Source: Dirofilaria immitis (taxonomy: Eukaryota; Nematoda; Chromadorea; Rhabditida; Onchocercidae). From it: a stretch of 64,000 nt of DNA. Below the pieces are notes generated by a model, which saw nothing but the letters and a program-made list of their open reading frames with translations, was not told where the DNA came from and made no database searches. The translations under genes were made by a program, and so were the position numbers. The stretch lies in contig JAKNDB010000088.1 in the NCBI GenBank assembly GCA_024305405.1, positions 310,001 through 374,000 of the forward strand, written 5' to 3'. Below are positions 1-12,338 of this stretch, piece by piece (position 1 is the first letter of the stretch; every line of letters begins with the position of its first letter).

Positions 1-2548
1 GTTGATATCGTATCATAATCGATCGATGTGTTATATATATATATATATTTAGCTAAATTATCTATGATTAAAATTTTGATAGCATAGTAAATTTATATAA
101 TTAAAATTATTATGATATTAAATTTAGTATATAAATTTTAAATATTCCAGTAATTTTACTTTGCCATTTTAATGATAAAATCATATAAATACGTCACTTT
201 TTTTTGCTAATTATACTTATATATTATTATGATGGATGAAATTTCTAAAAATATTATTTAATGAATATCAAATTTAGCAAAACTAATTTATTTCTATTCT
301 AAAAAAAAAAAACTTTTATTTTATTAAATTTCCATTCTTCAAAATATTTCTTAACAATAACAAACAAACAACATGCATCTAAAAAAAAAAATCCATTTCA
401 TGGTACAAATAAAAGATAACGTAAATATTTGTTATGTAATAATTAAAATTTATATCCCAAGATATTTTCAACATGTTTTTCTTTTTTTTTTTTTTAAATT
501 ATTTTGCTTATTTGATAAGTCTTATGCCTAAAAATATTTTATCAATATTTCTTTCCTCATTTTTAAATTTATCAACAAAATTTTTGAAATTTTGAGAATT
601 TCTATTATTCTAGGCATATCATAAAATTTTAACTTTTATCAAATTTTTCGCTCTCTCATTTCCTTTTTATTTTTTTTTTTGATTTGAAATGATAATATGG
701 TTAATGTTAATGTGATAAAACGTATAATGAGATAAATTTCAAGTATTAATTTAATAATCATTTTTTTAACAGTTTAGCCATTTAGAATTGTAAAAATTTT
801 TTTTTTAAGATAACAAAAATATGATCAAAAAAAAAAGAAAGAAAATTGAATTGATTGGAAAAAAATTAAGTTAATTTGATTCAATTTTAGATTGATTTTT
901 TAGAAAGCAAAAATTTGCATCAAGCAAATAATTGGAAAATCAATTTTAATAACAATAAACATTTAACGTATTATTATTACTAACATTCAAATAAACATAT
1001 CAATATTGAATTGATTAAATGATTATTATATTTTAAATCGATCATCAACAAAATCATATAAAACAAATTTTTTTTTTGTCTTTAATTTTTGATTAAATTT
1101 TAAAAATTCAATTCAAATTGTTTTAATATATCATTTGAGTGATAAGAATAGTTTATTCATTTTATTCTTTTCATCCATTCATATCTTTAACTTTGTTTTA
1201 TTTGTTTTAGTGGTGAAAAAAAAATAAGAAAATAAGCATTAAAGATGAAATATGTCGTCTTTCTCAAAATTCATTTCATCAAAAATTATATAATCGATAA
1301 AAGTTTTTCCCTTATTTTTTCCCTTTATCCATTCCAAATTATATGCAAACAAAAAATAAAAAAATAATGTGAAATGAAATTTTTTTTTTTTAACGCAAAC
1401 ATTTATTTATTTATTTTCTTAGTATATCTGAAAAATTCATTTCACAATGATTTGTTTTAATGTTAATTTATATTTACCAAATGATACGTAAGATTTTAAT
1501 GTCTAATAGTTAATGCCTTATTGCTATAGCTATTGTTCTGTTTGATTATTATATTATTTAAGTATTTTAATTCATTATCAATATATATTAATTTGGTATT
1601 TAACAATTTACCTGTTATTGCTTTATCATTAGTTAATATGAATGTATTGCTAATCATATCTCTCATATTATGCATTAATTGAATACTTAAAAATTAATTA
1701 TTTGTTATTGCTATATTATTATTATTATTATTACTGTTTGATCTTTATTATTTGCATATTTTTTAGATTGTTGATATCTCATTTCATTTTTCATCCAAAA
1801 ATACATTTTTCTTTTTGCTAAATGCAAAAAAAAATATTAATAAAATAAAATATTTTTCTTTTGAATGAAAATTTTAATAAAAGAAAATATTTGATAATTT
1901 AATTTTCTATCAATTAAAAAAAATATTTTAATAAAAAAATGGTACTAATAAATATTAAAAGTTAAATTTGTTTAAATAAATTGTTACTAAAAGTTTTCGT
2001 AAAATTTAAAGAAATAAATCACATAAACTATAAATTAGGAAATATTTCTGAGATTTAATTTTTTTTTTTTTTAAAATTAATTCTGCAAAAAATTTCAAAA
2101 TTTTATTTATTTATTTTTTTCTTTAAATTTATTTCTAAATAGAAATTTTTATTAGCAAATTATTAATCCATTTTTGATGTAAATATTTTCATTCCTTTTT
2201 TTTTCTTTTTTAAAATAGAACGATTAAAAAGAAAAGTGAAAACAAAAAGAAAACGAAAACGAAAAAATATTGAAAAGATGCCATGCCTAACGAATTCATT
2301 ATAGTAAATGTTTTTGTTAGTAAATATTGTTTCTGCTAAAGTTTTTTTCTTTCCTTCTTCTATCACTTAGAATTGTTTTATTAAACTATTTTGCATTCCT
2401 TTCTCGATGATTGATTTATAGCATTTACAGCATTTTTTTCTTCCTTTCCGATTCTTTCATTTATTTTATTAATTATAATATTATCGTAATGATTTTATTA
2501 TAAAAATACTATTATAGAAGATATTTCCATTCTTGATTGATCTAATAA
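1..2548. other. intergenic, no gene seen
   Basis: A/T-rich DNA with short poly-A and poly-T runs and many TGATAA-like words. I found no pair of splice sites enclosing a coding-like segment on either strand. The only longer open frame, on the minus strand near 2163-2366, is Phe/Lys-rich low-complexity translation and not a credible protein. Confidence 0.6.
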
Positions 2549-2766
2549 TTATGATAGATTGATTTGTAATTGTATGCAAATTCATCTATAATTGCGATAG
2601 ATTGATCTATAATTGTAATAGACTGATCTGTAATTGTAACAGACTGATTTATAACTCTAATAGACTGATCTATAATTGTGGTAGACCGGCCCATATTAGT
2701 AAAGATTGATCTATAATTGTGGTTGAATGATCTATAATGATGATAGATTGATTTGTAATTGTAATA
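2549..2766. repeat. degenerate 21-bp tandem repeat
   Basis: About ten diverged copies built on words such as AGACTGATCTATAATTGTAAT, with TGATTTGTAATTGTA variants. Three copies in the middle (about 2639-2700) keep an exact 21-bp spacing; the outer copies are shifted by small indels. There is no coding frame across it. Confidence 0.8.
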
Positions 2767-5300
2767 TTTGCGTAAAAGAAATATTAAGATATTTCGAATT
2801 TTAATTATGCGACAAAGATTTGTTTAATAATTTTTCCTATTCAAAAGAAAAAATTTTTGAAAAAATAGTAGCATTAAATTTTTCTATCACTTCATTGTAT
2901 TTTATCATTTTCTTTTTCTCTTCTCTATATCACTATATTTAATAATAATTATCAATTTTCATCATATTAATTACTATTTGTTCTTTAATATTACGAAAGA
3001 TTTCAAAATCGATAATTTTTATCAATTATTGAATTTTTATTATTAAAAATATTCATTCTATTCAATTGATAATATAGTCTTATTTCAGTATTGAGAAGCT
3101 ATGTAGTTTTTTTGTGATAGAATTTTAAAATGAATAATTAATGCCTTCGAGATTCTTTCGAGATATAAATTGGATTTATAATTAAAGCTTACAATAAGAC
3201 AAAAAAAGAGGCAATTTTTTTTGAATTTTATAATAATATCATAATTATTAATTAAAAAATTCATCCATCCAGAAATATCAAATATCATCATGATTACTTC
3301 TAAGAAGATAACACTAAGATTAATTAAGAACTAAGAATAATTAAAGATTAAAACTAATTACGAACTTAGCTAGCATTTCTATAAACAACATTATCATTAT
3401 TACTTGACAAAATTGTTAATCCATTAAAAATGAAAAAAAAGAAATAAGAAATGAACGTTGAAATAAGTTTATAAATTTTTTCCTTTTAAAATTATCAAAT
3501 GGAAATTTCCAAATTTGTTCCATACATTTTTGATTCTTTCGTTTAATTAAAAATAAACAAAATTTTAAAATTGAATTAATGAATAAAATCTGATATTTCA
3601 TATTTTCGTTCTTTCTAATTTAAGCAATTTTTTCATCGTAAGTTTATAATTGCGATAAAATACGATAAAATAAAGTAATTTTATGAAAGCAAAAAAAAGA
3701 AAATGCATTTGCAAATATTAAACAACTTATGATTAAACAAATGTTGATAATATACAAAGATTGATAAATATAAATATTAATCGATTAAATTAAATGAAAG
3801 ATAAGAGAATAACGAATATAAATTATTAGATATTAATTTCTGTAATTTTTGCTTTTTTAGTGTGCATAATTGCATAGATTTGGATTGAAATTTCAATGCT
3901 AATAAATTATAACGATAAAATTATTTATCATTCTTTAGCAAATAATAATAATTATTATTTGTGGTGTAATAAAATATTTTTATTTATTTGTATGATAAAT
4001 TATTAATATTATTTCTAAAAATAGTTTTTTCTTATTACGTTTTGACCAATGCAATCTTAAAATTTTTCATGCTTACAAAAACGATTATTAACTACTGCAG
4101 CAAAACTGAACAATATATTACTGTATATATTACCGTAATACTCTAATTGTACTGTAAGTGCAAAACGACATCATCTAAATTATTAAATTTGAAATTTACT
4201 ATGTTTTAAAGCTTTAATATGCACTAAATGATGTAATTATGCAAGAATTTCCTAATCGTTCGATTGTTTTAGCTAAATTATTTTCAATAATGGTAAAAAA
4301 TTTATAGGAAATTATTCATTGTTTTTAAAATATTCCGTCTTATTTCTAAATTTATCAAATCTATTTTCATAATTTAAATTTAAAATAACTTTTTACGGAA
4401 TACATATATACTATTTGTTGCTTAGAATGAATCATTTGATCGGATATTCGAAAATTAATTACCGATAAAATAGCAAAATAAATTATATCAAAGAGTTAGA
4501 AAAAATTGAATGCTTGTAAAACTTAATTTTTCGTTATATTATAAAAGTAATTTTGAAAAAATTAACAATTATCTTTTCTATTTGTGAAATTAAAAATTTA
4601 TTGAAAATTTATTGAAAAAATTTAAAATTTTTATACAATCAAATATAACTAACATTAAATTATTTGTAGTATGTCATATTTGTATAAATTTTTGAAAAGT
4701 TTTCAATTTTTTTCTTCCTGGCATTATGTTTGAAGAGCTATAGTTTAAGTTGAAAATTTATTTCAAACATTGAAGAATTTGCTAAACAGTGGAAAAAATG
4801 ATTTCCTTTTCTTAGATTATTATTTGTTGTATAACTTTTTTTTTTTTTTAAATAAGAATTTAATAAAAAATTTTTTTTTGCAACCTATTTATGTTAGAAA
4901 CATCTTATATAAGAAATGTTTATGAGATAAATGTTTGAAAAAATCAGTATAAAAGATATTTTGTTTTCATTATTATCCCTTTTTTTTTAAAAGAAATTTT
5001 TAAAGTAAACAATGAATATATGACAAATGCGCCAAATGATTTAGAGACTCGTTCATTTTGTTAAAATTTGAAATATTTTTGAGAAAATAACTTATTGCAA
5101 TTTATGGAAAGTTGAATTATTACATATCTCATAGGAATTGTTGAGGAGAGCGGAGCGAAAAAAACGGAAATATACGAAAAATGATGAATTATATCAAATT
5201 TGAGAAATTCTATATACGTCAATGAAAAATGAAAAAATCCGTTGAAACGAATGCGTTAAATTCAATATAATTCTTTTATAACAATATCATCTTAAATAAT
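2767..5300. other. intergenic, no gene seen
   Basis: No supported gene. Around 4095-4160 there is a cluster of ATTACTGTA, TTACCGTAA and GTACTGTAA words like those seen at other intergenic sites in the window. Otherwise it is A/T-rich sequence without recognisable structure. Confidence 0.55.
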
Positions 5301-5317
5301 TATTTTTGAAATTTTTA

Positions 5318-5320
<3 letters not shown>

Positions 5321-5353
<33 letters not shown>

Positions 5354-5372
5354 TATTATTATTATTACCATT
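5321..5372. repeat. (ATT)n microsatellite
   Basis: A run of ATT triplets with two interruptions. It sits inside a short direct duplication: the flanks TTCAATATAACTCTT and AATAATTATTTTTGAAA recur at about 5260-5310, 5372-5425 and 5600-5650. Confidence 0.85.
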
Positions 5373-5439
5373 CAATATAACTCTTCTTTAGTAACATCAT
5401 TTCAAATAATTATTTTTGAAAAATTTTTAATTTATTTGT

Positions 5440-5560
5440 TGTTTCTGCCGATTACGTCGAACTGTTGGACTGTGCTACGTCAAACCATTGACTGTACGTC
5501 GAACTGTTGGACTATGTAACGTTGAATTGTTGGGCTGAACTCTGATCGCCGAACAGTATT
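5440..5560. repeat. GC-richer imperfect repeat island
   Basis: This 120-bp patch is clearly less A/T-rich than its surroundings. It holds repeated ACGTCGAACTGTTGGACT units (near 5455, 5497 and, diverged, 5520). No frame on either strand stays open across it. It could be a decayed mobile-element fragment or a non-coding RNA; I cannot tell which. Confidence 0.5.
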
Positions 5561-7969
5561 TGAGTTATCATCGATTATTATTATCATTATTAATGCTGTT
5601 ATCATTCAATATAACGATGTCATTTTAAATAATTATTTTTAAAAAATTTTTAATTTTTATTAAATCATTATTATTATCATTAATATGGTTGCATGAATAA
5701 CATCAATTGTAGTATGAATATTTTATCAAATATGAAAAGGAAAATTTTTCATAAATTGTTTTATCAATAAATTATTAAAAAAAACTACTTGTTAAATTTA
5801 ATTTAGCACTTAACTTTTAATAAGTTATTAAAAACTTAATTGTTAGATTTAATTTAGTACATCAAATGTTAGCTTCTACATTTAGAAATCAATTTTAATT
5901 CAATTTTGTCATAGTTTTTTTTTTGAATAACTTTTATTTTTCTAAAAAAATTTATTCACAAAATTATTATTTTTGCAGCAAAAATTTTTAGAACATTAAG
6001 CTTTTATGATACATTTAAGTTTATTATTTCGTCCAATTTAAATGTTTATTACTTTTTCTTATTCTTTCATTTTTTCTTTTGATCATATTTCTGATTTTTG
6101 CTTTTAACAAAAAAGAATAACGATACTAAAATTATAATATATTTCAAGTTGCTAACAATTCTCTATACTTTTTTTTCTTTTAAATTTCAATTATCTACGT
6201 AAAAGATGAGGAAAACAGGAAATACGTAGGCGTTCTCGAGTAGAAAAGTGCAAATTACATACCGGAAAAATTGCGGAACATATAATATAATATGATAAGC
6301 ATTTTTAACAGTGAAAGTGCAAATTGTGCGTCGGATGATCGGAAATCGAGAAAGAAAGAAAAAAAACTCTTTCAGTTAAGTTTCCATAAAATTATTTATT
6401 GTTAAAGTTATTTTTACAAGAAAAAAAGTGGAAAAAATGAAATTAACGAAATAAAATTGATCATATCAGTTTTTGTTTAATTTTTTTTTTTTTAAATATT
6501 ATTTCAATATTCTTTTATTTGTATCAATTTTGTTCGATCATTTTTTCGTTTTTCTTTTTCGTTGATTAATTTTTAGTAAAAGAAAAATAATTTTGAAAAT
6601 TAATTTAATATTTAATTATTAAATTTCATTTTTATTTTTATTATAAATTTGAAATAATTAAAGTACAAAATTCTCATTTCTTTTTTTATAATAAATTTTT
6701 TTTTTCCTTTTAAATTCATTTCCTCATATACATACATATATATTAAATTGATGCATATATATTATTCAATTGCTTGAACAAAGTCTATCCATTTCATTTA
6801 ATTCCGTTAATGGAATATTTCCGCTTTTTTTCCTTCAATATTCAAATTATAAAAAAAAAAAATTTAATTAACAGTAAAAGAAAAGCTATCATTTATTAGC
6901 ATTTTCTATCATCAATTCGTTAGTTATTTCTATCGTTATCATTGCTATCCAGCTATTATTATCACAATTATTATCATTATTTTTCATACTAACAATTATT
7001 ACCATTGTTCTTATTATGCTCATTAATAGTGATTAATTTGTTCGGTTATTAGGGAGTAAAATTTGATATTTTTAGCAAAAATGTATAATTTTTAAAACTA
7101 ATTCTTTTATTTTGTTTACAAACAATTTAATTGTATTTTTTCTAAAAAAGAACAATCAAAAGTTTTAAATTTAATTTCGAATTAAAATTTAAAATTTTAT
7201 TTCCTTAACAGAAATTGGAAATTATTTGATAAAATTTTTTATGGAATATTTAAAAAATAGAATTTAATCACAAAAATGCTAACTTTTATTGATTTAAATT
7301 TCAATTTAGAATTTTCGATATAATATTATCCGCTATTTTTATTTGATATTTCTAAGAATTAGTATTAATTTTAATTATTGATGATAGGATTGGTATAGTC
7401 ATAAAAGTTTTTCTAATCAAGAAAAAAAGTTTAAAAATTCATAGAAATTTAACAAAGTTATTCCTATAAATTTCACATGTCGATTAATTTAGTTTCTTCA
7501 ATTGCATGCACTGATTAATTTCTTAAATTCAAAATATCGATAAGAAAAATTTAATTTTCGAAATTGAACTAATAAACGATTTAATTCCTAAGCTTTTCCA
7601 TAAAATGCTAATTAATCGAATTCTTGATATTGATATATATTTATATATATCGATTAAATTTTCCTAAATTCTTTTTAACGATAGCATATGAAAAGCAAAG
7701 CTATGTATGTTAGCTTATTTCATTGCAAATTTAATTACATACTATTAAATTTTCCAAATGATTAACATTTTTTTTCAAACATTTCCTTCGTTTTTTTTTT
7801 ATATGCAATGCATAATTCATTTTTAATTTATGCATAGTAATTGATAATTTAAAAAAAAAAATTATATTCATTTTTTAATTATAGCATCTAATTGAAGCCC
7901 AAAGAAATTTCATCTGATTAATTATTTCTTTGTATTCTTCATTACAAAGAATATAAAATGTAAAACAAC
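5561..7969. other. intergenic, one coding-like patch
   Basis: No supported gene. At 6195-6395 the base composition is less A/T-rich and short charged open segments appear, described under findings. The rest is A/T-rich spacer. Confidence 0.45.
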
Positions 7970-8650
7970 GATGTACTTAATTATTGGTTAATTTAGTATT
8001 TAAGTTCTAAATTATATCAGCTTTTACAGTATTGTATTTACCACGAATATAAGATGCAACAGAATGATTGCTTATTTATTAATCTATTTAGTATTTAAAT
8101 TCTGATTATATTAGCTTTTATAGCATTGCATTTATTACAAATATAAAACGCAAAAGAATGATTGCTTATTTATTAATGTATTCAGTATTTAAGTTCTCAC
8201 AATATTTTATTTATTACAAACATAAAATGCAAACGAATGACTGCTTATTTATTAGTTTATCTAGCATTCAAATTCTAAATTACATTAGTTTTTGCAGCAT
8301 TGAATTTATTACAAATGTAAAATGCAAAAGAATGATTGATTATTTATTGATCTATTTAATATTTAAGTTCTAATTATATTAGCTTTTATAGCATTGCATT
8401 TATTGCAAATATAAAATGCAAACGAATGATTACTTATTTATTAGTCGATTTAGTATTTAAGTCCCCACAATATTCTATTACAAATACAAAACGCAAAAGA
8501 GTGATTCGTTAATTATTAATTTATTAAGTATTTAAGTTCTCACAGTATTGTATTTATCACGAATATGAAATGCAAGAGAACGATTGATTAATCATTAATT
8601 TATTTACTATTTAAATTCTAAATTACATTAGCTTTTGCAGCATAGCTTTT
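7970..8650. repeat. ~95-bp tandem repeat, about 8 copies
   Basis: Each unit contains TTTAGTATTTAAGTTCT, then ATTAGCTTTTGCAGCATTG, TTTATTACAAATATAAAATG and AAAGAATGATTGCTTATTTA. Copies start near 8003, 8096, 8190, 8267, 8364, 8460, 8535 and 8614. Long units (about 95 bp) alternate irregularly with shorter ones (about 76 bp) lacking the TTAGCTTTTGCAGC block. The open frame across it is an artefact of the repeat. Confidence 0.85.
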
Positions 8651-10179
8651 TCTCCTCATACGTTTATATTTTGTTATTTTGTTAATTAAAATAACCATAC
8701 ATTTGTTAGTTTTGAAATGAAAAAAAAAACGAAACTAACAGTTGTTTCGAAAAAAACAAAAAAAAATAAACAGAAAAAAAGCAAAGAAAACAGTTGTGTG
8801 CAATGAACGAAAAAATTTTTTAAAAAAATTTCTTCCCTAACATTTTGATGAAAAAAAAATAAAAAAATTTTGCTAATTCAATATTTTTATATATGTATGT
8901 TGGATGTATGTATATTTTCATTTTCTTTTTATTTTTATTTTTGCTCAAAATCTTTTATTATGAAATATTTCGTATAACGTAAATATTCATTTCAAATTTT
9001 AATCTTCTATATAAATATGTAGATATGTACATATATATATATATGTTTAAAGCATTATCAGTTATAAATATATCTATATAATAATATTGATATTAATATG
9101 AAATCAGAGAAAGTTAGCTTTTGAAAAATGGAAAATACAAAAAAGAATGATTTCGTTTTTTCTTGTAAAATTTATAGAAATGAAAATTTAATTTTAAATT
9201 AAAATACGAGCAATTTTATTTCGTTAAGTTATTTCTTGAAACAATGAAATATATTAAATGTGACATATGTCGAATTTTGAAAATTTCCCAATTTGATATT
9301 TTAAATGTTAAATTTTTCCTTGTCTCATTCTAAAGCTAAAATAGAAAGCAATAAATATAACAACCATAAAAATGATTTATCAATATTCATATTGGAAAAT
9401 TTTGCTAATTTATACACTCAGTATAAAATTATTTTACTTTAACATAATTATCATAAACGTTATTATTATTATTATTATTATTATATTTACATATTTATCA
9501 CTATTTATTGCTTAATTCAATTTTAAATTAACATTATTACTTAGTACTTTCAACGATAATAAAATTTCGGAAAAAAATTTTTTTTTGATTCATAAAAATA
9601 ATATTTGTTTCATATTTAAAAATCAAATATGTCAAATCCATGCAATTTATTATATGTCAGTTTTTAAATTACTTTTTTGACAGATGTTTTAATTTTGCTT
9701 TTCATTTTTGAAAATGAAATATTTAGATTCTCTTCTCTTCAATCAAGTATTCTTATTTTTATTAATACTGTAAATATTACTAGTATTATTATCAAAATCT
9801 TTATTGCAATGGTAATTATTATTACTATTATCAATTGTATGTTCTTGTTATTATTATTATTTATCATTGTTTTATGATTATTAATTATTATTATTTTTCG
9901 ATGTTATTATTAACTGCTTATACTCTAACATTTGAGTATATTATCTGATAGTGCAATAACAAATGATGTAGAACGACTGCATAGCTATCTATCTACAGTA
10001 AAACGATACAGTATACTTTTTACAGTAACCTTTGCTAGATAAGAAATAATTTTTAAGATTAGTTTAATTTGTATTTTAAGTTATCAATAGTTATTACATT
10101 TGTTAAAAGGTTGGAATCATCATTTCGTTATTGTATTCTTTGTTACGATAACCATTTATTCATTATATTATTATTGTAG
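8651..10179. other. intergenic upstream of PB1 gene
   Basis: A/T-rich spacer ending at the first PB1-gene acceptor. It includes (ATT)n runs at about 9463-9484 and a cluster of CTACAGTAAAACGATACAGTA words at 9995-10030, about 180 bp before the start codon. No coding exon is evident. Confidence 0.5.
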
Positions 10180-10199
10180 GCTTGTTTTAATCAAACATT

Positions 10200-12338
10200 A
10201 TGAAGCATAATGGTGGAGATTTAAAAGTAAAATGGAATCATCATGGCCGTAAATACAAATTCATTCTTACACAACAAGAATTAATTCAAGATGATGTTTT
10301 TGAAGTAATATTCATTTGTTGAACAAAATATCGAATAATAATTATTTGATAATATTTGATTAAAATAAATAAAAATATATAATCAATAATTTAGGCAATA
10401 TGATAAATCAAATATCACAAAATGATGAATAATCATTTTTGATTTATTTTTATTCATCATTTTCTCTTCGCTTTTCTTCTTTCGTCAGCTTAAATTTTTA
10501 GGCACAAAAATTAATAAGTTTATCACATTTAAAATTCATTTAATTATTATTATAGATCTTACTACGGAAAATTCGTCTACAATTACCAGATTTTAATGAT
10601 GTATTAGCAAGTTATGATAAACACGGTAGTGAGGTAAACTTGTTTTATTTACTTTTTTTTATTCATTCTCAATATCATAATAATTATTAAATCATAATGA
10701 ATGTTTTAAATTTCAATTTTAAAAAATTTAATATTTTCAAATTTAGATTTAATAATAAATTCTGAGCAAATTACAAATATCATTTATTAAATATTGATCG
10801 TAATTTTCATTTTATATGAAAATTTAATTGAAGCTTATTTTTTTTTTTTAACTTTATAAAATTAATTTAAAATTGAAGAGCATTATCGCAACAGATAATG
10901 AATTTCGTCAACTTATACTTCCTGGTAAAGGACATCTAAAAATGTATACGGTACGAAGATGTTTGTACGCACATCCATTTAAATCACATTCCATTCCATT
11001 TGTATGTTTGATTTGATTAATTATTATCGGTCTTTTAATTAATTAATTAATCATAATATTCATCAAATTATGGTTAATTAGTTACTGCTAATTTAATAGC
11101 TAAAAAAATATTATTTTATTGATTTTTGATTAATATATATTTTCGTAACTTTTTCTTTTTCTCTTTTACTTCATTTATATAACTTTACTTTGAAATAAAA
11201 AAAAAAAAGGAAAGGAGAAAAAAAAACGAAAAATAAAATTACAAATTTATTAATGATGATAAGAAAATTTATCAATTATTTATTATCAGGATATTGCTCG
11301 ATTAAAACGTTTGCCTCTACGATCGACCAGTTGTTTACGTGAACCACCACCATCGTATCGTGAAAGTCAAAATGATGCAATGCTACAAATTCATAATTCT
11401 TATCATACACTACCACATTGGGGATCTAATCCATTTTCTCATGTATTTTCTACTTCTGCTTCTTTTTTTTTTTTTTTTTATTTCAAATAATTCAATAATC
11501 GATTATTAAATAATATTTGATATTGTGAAAATAATTGATACATATATTAAAATATTATTATTTCGTAATTTCATAGTTAAAATTGAACAATTTACCTAAT
11601 TATTTGAAAATAAATAATTGAATGTTAAATGATAGAACTTAATTTAAATGAAATAAAAATTTGATAAAAAATTAGTATAAAAAAGAAAAATTTTGACATA
11701 CAGTATTTTTTTTTTTTGAATTAATAATATATTATTAAATTTTTACTACAATTGAGAAAAAAAACAAATTTATAATAATTATAATATATCTTATTCAATA
11801 TGAATGATTGATTATTTCTAAATAATTTATTATGTTTTAAGGAAAAAATTAAAACAATTTTTTTCAAATATTTCTATAACATTTTGCTTACTTTAAACTA
11901 TAAATGATTTTATTTGTTGTATTTGTACGATATAATTTGCTGCAGAAAAATAATTAAATAAAATTTGATTAAAAACAAGCAGATAAAACTTAATTAATAT
12001 TATAAAATTTAAGAAATAATTATATGGAATTTGATTGATAAAAGAATTTATCATTTCAGATATCATCACCTAATTTTTGTTGTATTTATACTCACTATGA
12101 TACTGCTATTGGTAGTAGACGTTATGGACAATCATTAATTTATGGTTATCCACCTCAATCATCCATGATACATAACTTTTTATGCTCACCATTTCCATTT
12201 GGTGGACATCATAGAACTTGGATTTGTGGACCGAAATGTTTAACATTAAGTTTAGGTGGTAAAAATCCTCATCATCATTATCATCATCATCATCATCATC
12301 ATCCAAAATATGCCTCATGGTGGAATACAGCTTTTTAA
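10200..12338 (+). CDS. PB1-domain protein with PPxY motif and His-rich tail
   Basis: Exons: 10200-10304, 10556-10633, 10879-11001, 11290-11442 and 12060-12338, all joining in phase 0, giving 245 residues. The start is the only ATG after an in-frame TAA at 10188; an acceptor AG at 10178-10179 lies 20 bases upstream and may be a spliced-leader site. Residues about 7-85 look like a PB1 protein-interaction domain: a basic first strand (DLKVKW, residues 7-12) and an acidic OPCA-like loop (YDKHGSE, residues 55-61, followed by ATDNEF). PB1 domains pair head-to-tail with other PB1 domains in signalling scaffolds. A PPPSY sequence (residues 121-125) fits a WW-domain ligand. The C-terminal exon is Cys/Trp/Gly-rich with three His, one Tyr and seven His at residues 224-234. 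Exon 3 may instead end at 10950, also in phase, removing 17 residues. I do not recognise the orthologue. There is no signal peptide, so a cytoplasmic scaffold is inferred. Confidence 0.82.

Noticed and set aside
12106..12318. Minus-strand frame with a run of aspartates
   Set aside because: It is the antisense of the histidine run in the PB1-gene last exon.
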